From the NCBI RefSeq assembly GCF_015319355.1, contig NZ_JADILU010000010.1, forward strand, positions 23,951 to 87,950: a stretch of 64,000 bases of DNA, read 5' to 3'. Positions 27,795 to 36,273 of the stretch are shown here, piece by piece. The notes beneath the pieces were generated by a model, which was not told the DNA's origin, did no database searches, and was given only the letters and a program-made list of their open reading frames with translations. The translations under genes and the position numbers were made by a program. This stretch comes from Psychroserpens luteus. Lineage in GTDB: Bacteria; Bacteroidota; Bacteroidia; Flavobacteriales; Flavobacteriaceae. The first letter of the stretch is position 1; each line of letters starts with the position of its first letter.

Positions 27795-29279
27795 TTAAGC
27801 TTTGAGTTGTTCATGAGTTTTTCGACCTTCTTTAACTATTATTTCAATACTCTCTTCAATATCTTTTTTTGTAGTTCTAAAATTCACAATACATGTTCTC
27901 AGACAATATTTTTCTAAGACTATCGCATTTGATAAAAAGAGTTCACCACCTTCTTGCAAATTGTTTACTAATTCTTCATTCAAGGTGTTTAAATAGGTGT
28001 CTCTTTTTTTATCCATTTTCTCAAGATCTTTAGGGATATATCTAAATGTCGCAATACTTAAGTTTTGGGTTACAGGCTCTATTTCAGGGTGTTTATTTGC
28101 CAATTCATAGAAGTATTTAGACAATTCGATATCTTCTGTTATGAGCTTAATATAACCATCGTTTCCAATGTGTTGTAACGCAAGCCAAACTTTTAAGGCT
28201 CTAAAACCACGAGAATTTTGTAATCCGTATTCAAAGTAATTTAGTGATCCACCTTCTTCAGATAAACTGAAATTGTAATATTCAGGATGTGAACTATACG
28301 TGTTTATAAGATGTTTTGGATTTTTGACTAGAGTACAACCTGCTTCTAAAGGGCTGTATAACCATTTATGAGGATCTAGAGCAATAGAGTCTGCATCTTT
28401 TATTCCTTTAAATAACTCTTTTAGTTCAGGAATAACAGCAGCAGGAGCTCCATAAGCACCATCAATATGAAACCATAAATCATTGGCTTTACATATAGCA
28501 GCAATAGCTTCAAGATTATCAATAACACCTGTGCTCACATCTCCTGCAGTACCAACAACCATAAATGGTTGGTGCCCTTTTTTTAAATCATCTTTTATGG
28601 TTTGTTCTAAAATTTGATTGTTCATTTTATTGGAGGCATCTGTAGGAATCCAACGTACAGATTTAGTGCCATGTCCAAATAAAATGGCTGCTTTGTCAAT
28701 CCAAGTATGTGTAGATTTTGAACAGTAAGTAATGAGTTGTTTTGAGTTAGAAAGGCCATCTTCTTTAATGCTTTTAGGAGCTTTTGCAGTTCTTGCAGCT
28801 AAAAAGGCAGTGAAATTAGCCATATTTCCTCCACTAACCAAAACGCCTCCATAGTTTGGTGAGACACCAATAAATTCTGCTAACCACTTAATTGTTTGTT
28901 TTTCTATTTCCGTAGCTATTGGACTTAATATTTGTCCGCCAACATTAGCGTTAATAGAAGATGCAAGTAAATCTGCAAAAGCTCCAATAGGAGCAGGTGA
29001 GGAGGTTATAAATCCGAAAAATTTTGGATGACCATTAAACAGAGAATTATCTAATAATAATTTTGATGTAGAAGTTAATAAGTCTGCTGCTGCTGATCCA
29101 TGTTTTGGTAAGGAAGAATCACCAAGCAATTTTTGCAATTCTTTTGGTGATTTGCTTGTTGTTACTGGTTTATCTGAAATGTTATCAAAGAAGTCAGAAA
29201 TAGTATCAATGAGTTTATAGCCCATTTTTTGAAATTCTGCTTTGCTAATTTCAATCGAATTTTCTCGTTTATTCGTCAT
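27795..29279 (-). CDS. PLP-dependent group II amino-acid decarboxylase
   Basis: A 494-aa protein of the aromatic-amino-acid/glutamate decarboxylase family. The Schiff-base Lys is in DPHKWLYSP, the cofactor Asp/Ala region is WFHIDGAYGAPA, GGVLVSGGNMANF binds phosphate, and HTWIDKAAILFG contains the ring-stacking His. The length fits aromatic L-amino-acid or tyrosine/tryptophan decarboxylases. It would convert an amino acid to the amine plus CO2. The substrate is undetermined. It lies alone in the third unit of the interval, divided from the M48 gene by about 220 bp without other features. Confidence 0.88.
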   Translation of the reverse strand: MTNKRENSIEISKAEFQKMGYKLIDTISDFFDNISDKPVTTSKSPKELQKLLGDSSLPKHGSAAADLLTSTSKLLLDNSLFNGHPKFFGFITSSPAPIGAFADLLASSINANVGGQILSPIATEIEKQTIKWLAEFIGVSPNYGGVLVSGGNMANFTAFLAARTAKAPKSIKEDGLSNSKQLITYCSKSTHTWIDKAAILFGHGTKSVRWIPTDASNKMNNQILEQTIKDDLKKGHQPFMVVGTAGDVSTGVIDNLEAIAAICKANDLWFHIDGAYGAPAAVIPELKELFKGIKDADSIALDPHKWLYSPLEAGCTLVKNPKHLINTYSSHPEYYNFSLSEEGGSLNYFEYGLQNSRGFRALKVWLALQHIGNDGYIKLITEDIELSKYFYELANKHPEIEPVTQNLSIATFRYIPKDLEKMDKKRDTYLNTLNEELVNNLQEGGELFLSNAIVLEKYCLRTCIVNFRTTKKDIEESIEIIVKEGRKTHEQLKA

Positions 29280-29498
29280 TCTGATTGTTTTAGTTGGTCT
29301 TTGACTAGCGTGCTCTTTTATAATAAGTTGTATTGAATGGAACTAAGTTAACAAAAGAAAATTAGGGAGAGGAGGAATTTGTAGGTTTTCCCAGATAGAT
29401 TGAGTACTAGAAATAGATTATAACTAGTTATGCTATTCTTAAATAAAATCTTTCTAATCCTCAGTTGTAGAAATTCTGTATTTTGAATTAAGGTACTA

Positions 29499-30734
29499 CT
29501 ATTTTTTTCTCAAATTCCTAACACGCTCCAACAACGTAGGATGAGAATAATGCATCAATACATAAGCTGGATGAGGCGTTAGATTACTCAAACTATTTTT
29601 AGATAATTTTTTAAGTGAAGTTATTAAAGGCTCAGCTTTATAGGTGTTTTTTGCAAAATCATCTGCTTGATATTCAAATTTACGAGAGAGTTGATTCATT
29701 AATAAACCTGTTACTTCGGAAATTGGAGAATACAACAAACCAAAGGCAATTAAACCAACATGAAAACTTGCGATTTCAACACCAAGCGCATTTGACAATA
29801 ACGGATTTGAAATAAATACAGACAAAATAAATAAAGTCAATCCAGTCAAAGCAATAGAAGCTACCAAATTAAAAACAATGTGTTTCTTTTTATAATGTCC
29901 AACCTCATGTGCGAGGACTGCAACAATTTCTTCCTCATCTAATTCTTTCACTAAGGTGTCATAAAGCGTCACACGTTTTTCGCTACCAAAACCAGAGAAA
30001 TACGCATTAGCCTTTGTACTACGCTTTGAGCCATCAATGATAAAAATCTTATCGAGATTAAACCCAACAGATTTTGCATATTCTGAAATTTTATCACGCA
30101 AAGTTCCATCTTCTAAAGGTGTTTGTTTATTAAATAACGGAACAATAAGTTTGGAATAAAACATATTCATAAACACAGTGAACACTGTTACAATTCCCCA
30201 GGCATACAACCAAAATAACTCTTGTGTTTGCTCGTAAAACCAAATAATGAGCGCTAAAATTGCGCCTCCAATTATTACCATCATGATAAGACCTTTAATC
30301 TTATCAAGTACAAATGTTTTCTTGGTGGTTTTGTTAAATCCAAAACGTTCTTCAATTACGAAGGTTTTATAATAACTAAAAGGTGTAGAAATAAGATCGC
30401 TTCCCAGCATAATGATTCCGAAGAAAATTAAAGCAACCACAATTGGGTTTTCGCTATAGCTTCTTGCGATGTTGTCTACGTATTCAAATCCGTCAAAAAA
30501 GAGAAACCCTAAAGTAAGCGCCAATGAAAATAAGGAGCTCCAAATCCCAAATTTATAATTGGTCTTTTTATAGGCTTGCGATTTCTTATATTCTGTCTCA
30601 TCGTAGACATCTTGTAATTCCTTCGGAATTGGATTGTCATAATTTTTTGCATTGAGATAATCTAAAACTTTATCAATAATGAAATTGATAACGATTATAA
30701 AAATGATAATGTAAAATAGTGTAGTAGATGTCAT
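29499..30734 (-). CDS. M48 family metalloprotease, CAAX prenyl protease 1-like (Ste24)
   Basis: A 411-aa integral membrane zinc protease. The N-terminal M48_N domain has several helices with the typical PFSYYKTFVIEERFGFN segment. The zinc motif HEVGH is at 276-280, with the third ligand Glu in FEYQADDFA further on. In bacteria such enzymes help in membrane protein quality control. Its start lies two bases from the stop of the upstream methyltransferase gene, so they form an operon. Fragments of its 3' end are repeated at 23881-23940 and 25090-25300. Confidence 0.92.
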   Translation of the reverse strand: MTSTTLFYIIIFIIVINFIIDKVLDYLNAKNYDNPIPKELQDVYDETEYKKSQAYKKTNYKFGIWSSLFSLALTLGFLFFDGFEYVDNIARSYSENPIVVALIFFGIIMLGSDLISTPFSYYKTFVIEERFGFNKTTKKTFVLDKIKGLIMMVIIGGAILALIIWFYEQTQELFWLYAWGIVTVFTVFMNMFYSKLIVPLFNKQTPLEDGTLRDKISEYAKSVGFNLDKIFIIDGSKRSTKANAYFSGFGSEKRVTLYDTLVKELDEEEIVAVLAHEVGHYKKKHIVFNLVASIALTGLTLFILSVFISNPLLSNALGVEIASFHVGLIAFGLLYSPISEVTGLLMNQLSRKFEYQADDFAKNTYKAEPLITSLKKLSKNSLSNLTPHPAYVLMHYSHPTLLERVRNLRKK

Positions 30735-30736
30735 AT

Positions 30737-31549
30737 TTATTTAAAATTACGCTGCCTCTTTACCTCAAAAATCAAAATTCCTGCAGCGACAGACACATTC
30801 ATACTATCAATCTCACCTTGCATAGGGATTTTTATATTTTGAGTAGAAGCAAGTCGCCATGCATCACTTAAACCAGTAGCTTCTGTACCTACTACAATTG
30901 CGGTAGATTGCGTGTAATCTTGTTTGTGATAATCAACTGCTTCTTGTAAAATGGCACTATAAATAGAAACTTCATGCGCTTTTAAAAATGCGATGATTTC
31001 ATCTGTATTACCAACACCTATTTGATTTGTAAACACACAACCAACACTAGACCTTATAATGTTTGGGTTGTATAAATCTCCTTTTGGGTTTGCAATAATC
31101 ACAGCAGCTACATTAGCAGCATCAGCAGTACGAAGGATGGCACCAATATTTCCAGGTTTCTCAGGAGCTTCGGCAACGAGTATTAATGGGTTTTTCTTTG
31201 GTCCCGAAACAATCGGGATTAAATCTTCCAATCTATGCTGTTTCATTTCAGCAATAGCAATAATACCTTCTGTAGAACTACGATAAGCCAATTTTTCAAA
31301 TACATCTCTAGAGATTTGGATGCGTTCAATTTCCGAAGATATTAAAGAATTTAAATCATCATCAGAAACCAAATCTGGATAAAATAATACAGTCTTAATC
31401 TTATAATTGGCTTTTGTGGCTAGCATTAATTCGCGCTGACCCTCAATAATAAAGAGACCTGTTTTTTTACGCTCACGAGATTTATCTTTTAAAACAAGAA
31501 TTTGTTTTACTAGTTGATTTTGTACGCTCGTGATTTCTTTATACTGCAT
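30737..31549 (-). CDS. TrmH-family (SpoU) RNA 2'-O-methyltransferase
   Basis: SPOUT-fold methyltransferase of 270 aa from the chosen start MQYKEITSVQNQ. The frame is open to 31564. The N-terminal substrate-binding domain includes FIIEGQREL. The catalytic domain shows motif 1 APEKPGNIGAILRTADA, motif 2 VVGTEATGLSD and motif 3 IPMQGEIDSMNVSVA, which form the knotted AdoMet site. It probably methylates a ribose in 23S rRNA or tRNA. It is coupled to the downstream M48 protease gene by a two-base spacer. Confidence 0.92.
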   Translation of the reverse strand: MQYKEITSVQNQLVKQILVLKDKSRERKKTGLFIIEGQRELMLATKANYKIKTVLFYPDLVSDDDLNSLISSEIERIQISRDVFEKLAYRSSTEGIIAIAEMKQHRLEDLIPIVSGPKKNPLILVAEAPEKPGNIGAILRTADAANVAAVIIANPKGDLYNPNIIRSSVGCVFTNQIGVGNTDEIIAFLKAHEVSIYSAILQEAVDYHKQDYTQSTAIVVGTEATGLSDAWRLASTQNIKIPMQGEIDSMNVSVAAGILIFEVKRQRNFK

Positions 31550-31753
31550 TATGTTAAAATTCAAAATGTTTGGAAGAGAACAAATTTACATTTTATCAAA
31601 CATATACTGCGTTAATCTATAAATAGAATTACTGCGTTTTAATCAAAGGGTAGGAAAATTAAGAATATAGCTGTTATAATAGTGACACAAATTTTCATCA
31701 CTCGATTTAGATTTGTAACTTGAAACTTGTAACAACCGATCAAACTCTTATTT

Positions 31754-34700
31754 ATGAAAACAAAATTACTCATTCCGCTAATTGCCCTTTTCTTTACAAC
31801 TTTTATTAATGCCCAAGACCTAACCATGCAAAATGGTTCTTGGACAGAGTGTGATTTTATTTTAACAGACTCAGGAAGTTCTACTGCTAATTATGGTAAT
31901 AATGAAAACCTTACATTGACTTTATGTCCGTCAAATGATAACGAATTAGTGTCTATTGAATTTTTAGAATTTTCAACGCAATTCAACGCAGATTTTCTAA
32001 GTATTTATGATGGTGATACCATAAATAGTCCGTTAATTGGTTCGTATTCTGGAGTAGATAGTCCCGGATTTGTAACCGCAGAAAATGCTTCTGGTTGTTT
32101 AACCATTACATTTATTAGTGATGCTGTTGGTACAACGACAGGTTGGTCTGCTGAAGTTCTTTGTACAGTACAAGATTTTGTAATTAATCAACCCACAGAC
32201 TATCTGGTTTGTGATAATGACTTAGATGGGGTTTATGATTTTGATTTAATAGCAAAGGATTCAGAAATTTTAGGATCGTTGAGTCCTAATAATTATGAAG
32301 TTACTTATTATCAAACACAGCAAGATGCAGAAGCTGTAATAAATGCACTAGCCAGTCCTTATACAAATGTCACTAATCCACAAACAATATTTGTTAACGT
32401 AATGCATAATACTACAGGTAATATGCAGCAAGCATCTTTTGATCTTATTGTGAATATTGCTCCTCAACCTAATCTTCAAGAGATTTATGAGATTTGTGAA
32501 GGGTCTACGCTTATTGTAGATTCTGGATTAAACGATCCTAATTTCAATTATCAGTGGTATTACGATGGATTTGTTATTCCAAATGAATATAACGCTACAT
32601 TAGAAGTAACTCAAACGGGTTATTATCAATTATATGTGTCCTCTTCAAATTTCTGTGATTCTTTTACAGATTTTGAAGTGCTTATAAATGATTTTAGTTT
32701 TGTAACACAACCTTCACCATTAGTAGTATGTGATGATGATAATGATGGTTTTGCACTTTTTGATTTAGACACCAAAACTCAAGAAATTATAAATGGTGTG
32801 GATAACTCAACAGTTATAGTTACATTTCATGAAACAGAGAGTGATGCAGCTAATAATGTTAATCCTTTATCTTCTCCTTATGTTAATATCACTCCATTAA
32901 GTCAAGTAGTTTATGTTAGAGTGTCTACTATATTTGGAGATTGTTCATCAATTGGTTTCATGGAACTTATTGTAGATGTTAATTGTGTTTATGCATCATC
33001 TGCAAACATAAATGTTTGTGCTGATGATCCAAATATTACAGTTGATGTTGATTTAACAACGCAAGAAACTAATATGATTAATGGTCAAAATATTGCAGAT
33101 TATACATTTAGTTATTACAATTCAATGACAAATGCAGAAGCTCAAATAAACCCAATAATCAACCCTGAGAATTTTATTGTGAGTGGTAACTCCTCTACAG
33201 TTTTTGTAAGAATTGAAGAAAATTCAACTGGAGATAATACGGTTATAGAATTATATGTGAATTTTAATTTGAATCCGACAGTCGTTTTTAATGAGCCTTA
33301 TACAATTTGTTCTGGAACAGAAATAGTTCTAACACCAATTTTAACAGGTGGTGCAACTAATCAATACACGTATTTATGGAGTAATGGTTTAACAGATTCA
33401 GAAATCATAGTTTTTGATGCTGGTGTGTATTCAGTTACTGTTACAGATCCAATAAGTGGTTGTTCAACTTATGCAGAAGTTTTAGTTAGTGAAGGAGAAG
33501 GTGCAGCTATTGCAACACCACAAAGTTTGTCTTCATGTGCTGCTAATGGTGTTTTTGATTTAACAAACGTTATACCAGAAGTATTGAATGGTTTAGATCC
33601 AAATAATTATGAGATTGCATTTTATGATAACTTCAATGCTATGTTTAATCAAGTTAATGCGATTTCAAATCCAGATCAATATACAGCGACAACAAACCTT
33701 CTAACGATTTATATAAGAGTAAGTAATCTTGACAATGAATGTTTTGCGTTTAGTGATTTTAATCTTATTATAGAAGATTGTCCAATAGAAATTGATTGTG
33801 GTGAAGCGCCAGTGAACACGACATATTGCTATGCACTTAGTTCTGCAGATGAATACACATATGTTAGTGTAGATGGTTCACCAGTGCAAGTGACTTTTAA
33901 TTCTGGACAAGTAGAAGATAATTGGGATGAATTGACAGTTATTGATTCAGATGGAACTGTTATATATAGTGGCTACGGAAATAATGGAAACCTTACAGGA
34001 TTAACATTTATGTCAACTGGCGACCGACTTACAATTTACGTAGACTCTGATGATGTTTTTGCGTGTGCAGATCAAAATTACAATCCAATTGATTATGATG
34101 TGAGTTGTTTTGATGCTACAGCAGTACCAAACTGTACTTCTGTCTTGACAAGTCCAATTAATGGTGATGTTGATGTGAATGAAAATATAGATTTATCATG
34201 GACAATGTCATCTGGTTTGGTATCAGGTTATAAGTTATCTGTTGGTATTACATCTGGCGGAACAGAAGTTTTTGATAACGAAGACGTAGGAAATGTTTTA
34301 ACCTATGATATTGGTACTCTAGATTATGAAACAACATATTATGTAACCATTATAGCTTACAATGATAATGGAGATGCTACAGGTTGTACAGAAGAAAATT
34401 TTACAACAAGATCAAACCCTAACCAAACTGTAGTTTGTGCTGATGGAGGTTTAAACACAATGTTTTGTTATGACAATTCTGATACTACAGAGTTTAATTT
34501 TCAAAGTGACAATGGAGGTCCATTAACGATATATTTTAATTCAGGAGGTGCAGAAGTTGACTATGATGAAGTCTATATTTTAGATTCAGATGGTTCTATA
34601 ATGAATCCAAATTTAACTTATGGGAATAATGGTGATTTTTCTGGATTGAGTTATACATCTACAGGAGAAACAATTACTATAGCTTTTGATACAGATACCT

Positions 34701-36154
34701 CTATAAGTTGCGCATCTGGTAGTTCATGCTGTACAGAGCAGTTTGATTTTGACGTGTATTGCTCAACTTCCGTAGGAATAATAGATGTTAACGCATTTGT
34801 AGATGCAAATGCAAATGCAATTTTTGATACAGCAGAACCTAATTTTTCTAACGGTTATTTTACTTATGAAATCAATAACGACGGAAATATTAATATCGTA
34901 AATTCTTCAACGGGTTCATTTCAAATTGTTACTACAAATGAAACAGATGTTTATGACATCACGTTTAACCCATACGAGGAATCTGCAGGATGTTATGAAA
35001 TTACAACAAGTATTTTTGAAAATATAAGCGTTACTAATGGTACAACAGAAACTGTTGATTTTCCTGTTGTAGAAGAACAAAGTTGTGAAGACCTTGCTGT
35101 ATATCTAATTAATAATTGGACACCTCCAAGACCTGGTTTTAGTCATGAAAATATCCTCGTGTTAGAAAACTTAGGATTTACAACAATTACCTCAGGTACA
35201 GTAGAATTTATTGTTGACCCATTACTAATTTATAATGGTGTTACAAATGTGAATCCTAACTATACAATTAATACTACTGCAACAGGATTCACAGTAGACT
35301 TTGTAAACTTCCAACCTGGAACTACAGAATATATAGATATTTCATTAACCTGTCCTGCAACTGTAGATTTAGGTGAGATTGTTACCAATACAGCAAATTA
35401 TGTTACTAATAGTAATGATTTGGTAACAACCAATAATTACTCAACATTGTCTGAGTTGATTGTTGGTTCTTGGGATCCAAATGATATGAGAGAGTCTCAT
35501 GGACCACGAGTGAATTACGATAATTTCGCAGCATCAGATGAGTATTTATATTATACCATTCGTTTCCAAAATTTAGGAACAGCAGCTGCCGATTTTGTTA
35601 GAATTGACGATGCATTGAATAGTCAATTAGATGAAACAACATTTGAAATGTTGAGGTCGAGTCATGATTATGTGGTGACAAGAACAGATTCTGATTTAGA
35701 ATGGTTTTTCGAGGATATTAATTTGGCAGCAGAGCAAGATGATGTAGAAGCTAGTAAAGGTTTTGTCTATTTCAGGATTAAGTCAAAATCAGGATATGGT
35801 ATTGGAGATATCATCCCAAATACAGCATCAATTTTCTTTGATTTTAATGCTCCTGTAATTACAAATCGTTTTGATACAGAATTTGTTGAAGATGCATTAT
35901 CTTTAGAGGATTCAAACTTTATATCCTTTGATATGTTTCCAAATCCAGCCAAAGACATCTTGAATATTAAATTAAACAATATTTCAAATGCTAATCTTAG
36001 CGTTTATGATATTCAAGGCAAATTAGTATTAGAGCATTCTATTTCTGAAACACAGAACCTAGAGCTTAATGTTTCAGACTTACAAAGTGGAATGTACTTT
36101 ATGAAACTAAATACTGGAACTAAAGAACTAGTAAAAAAATTAATTATTGAATAA
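31754..36154 (+). CDS. Very large T9SS-secreted adhesin-like protein with CUB domains
   Basis: A 1466-aa secreted protein. Signal peptide to about residue 20. Then a CUB domain (about 22-135), several roughly 95-aa repeats opened by C-D-x-D-x-D-G-x-x-x-F-D-L (CDNDLDGVYDFDL, CDDDNDGFALFDL), a PKD/Ig-like unit, a second CUB-like unit (CGEAPVNTTYC), an FN3-like unit and a third CUB. A flavobacterial repeat-associated domain follows (GSWDPNDMRESHGP to NTASIFFDFNAPV). It ends with a type A T9SS sorting domain (FPNPAKDILNI). Probably cell-surface attachment. A terminator follows. Confidence 0.88.
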   Translation: MKTKLLIPLIALFFTTFINAQDLTMQNGSWTECDFILTDSGSSTANYGNNENLTLTLCPSNDNELVSIEFLEFSTQFNADFLSIYDGDTINSPLIGSYSGVDSPGFVTAENASGCLTITFISDAVGTTTGWSAEVLCTVQDFVINQPTDYLVCDNDLDGVYDFDLIAKDSEILGSLSPNNYEVTYYQTQQDAEAVINALASPYTNVTNPQTIFVNVMHNTTGNMQQASFDLIVNIAPQPNLQEIYEICEGSTLIVDSGLNDPNFNYQWYYDGFVIPNEYNATLEVTQTGYYQLYVSSSNFCDSFTDFEVLINDFSFVTQPSPLVVCDDDNDGFALFDLDTKTQEIINGVDNSTVIVTFHETESDAANNVNPLSSPYVNITPLSQVVYVRVSTIFGDCSSIGFMELIVDVNCVYASSANINVCADDPNITVDVDLTTQETNMINGQNIADYTFSYYNSMTNAEAQINPIINPENFIVSGNSSTVFVRIEENSTGDNTVIELYVNFNLNPTVVFNEPYTICSGTEIVLTPILTGGATNQYTYLWSNGLTDSEIIVFDAGVYSVTVTDPISGCSTYAEVLVSEGEGAAIATPQSLSSCAANGVFDLTNVIPEVLNGLDPNNYEIAFYDNFNAMFNQVNAISNPDQYTATTNLLTIYIRVSNLDNECFAFSDFNLIIEDCPIEIDCGEAPVNTTYCYALSSADEYTYVSVDGSPVQVTFNSGQVEDNWDELTVIDSDGTVIYSGYGNNGNLTGLTFMSTGDRLTIYVDSDDVFACADQNYNPIDYDVSCFDATAVPNCTSVLTSPINGDVDVNENIDLSWTMSSGLVSGYKLSVGITSGGTEVFDNEDVGNVLTYDIGTLDYETTYYVTIIAYNDNGDATGCTEENFTTRSNPNQTVVCADGGLNTMFCYDNSDTTEFNFQSDNGGPLTIYFNSGGAEVDYDEVYILDSDGSIMNPNLTYGNNGDFSGLSYTSTGETITIAFDTDTSISCASGSSCCTEQFDFDVYCSTSVGIIDVNAFVDANANAIFDTAEPNFSNGYFTYEINNDGNINIVNSSTGSFQIVTTNETDVYDITFNPYEESAGCYEITTSIFENISVTNGTTETVDFPVVEEQSCEDLAVYLINNWTPPRPGFSHENILVLENLGFTTITSGTVEFIVDPLLIYNGVTNVNPNYTINTTATGFTVDFVNFQPGTTEYIDISLTCPATVDLGEIVTNTANYVTNSNDLVTTNNYSTLSELIVGSWDPNDMRESHGPRVNYDNFAASDEYLYYTIRFQNLGTAAADFVRIDDALNSQLDETTFEMLRSSHDYVVTRTDSDLEWFFEDINLAAEQDDVEASKGFVYFRIKSKSGYGIGDIIPNTASIFFDFNAPVITNRFDTEFVEDALSLEDSNFISFDMFPNPAKDILNIKLNNISNANLSVYDIQGKLVLEHSISETQNLELNVSDLQSGMYFMKLNTGTKELVKKLIIE

Positions 36155-36173
36155 TAGTAATTAAATAATGTTT

Positions 36174-36204
36174 TAAAAGCCTCAGACCAGTTCTGAGGCT
36201 TTTT
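36174..36204 (+). terminator. Terminator between the two T9SS adhesin genes
   Basis: Stem AAAAGCCTCAGA / TCTGAGGCTTTT with a five-base loop followed by a T-run, about 20 bp after the 1466-aa gene. Confidence 0.85.
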
Positions 36205-36273
36205 GTTTAAAAAACAAAGTGTTATATTTATATACATTATGTTGACTTAAAGTGTCAAATAAAAACCAAAACT

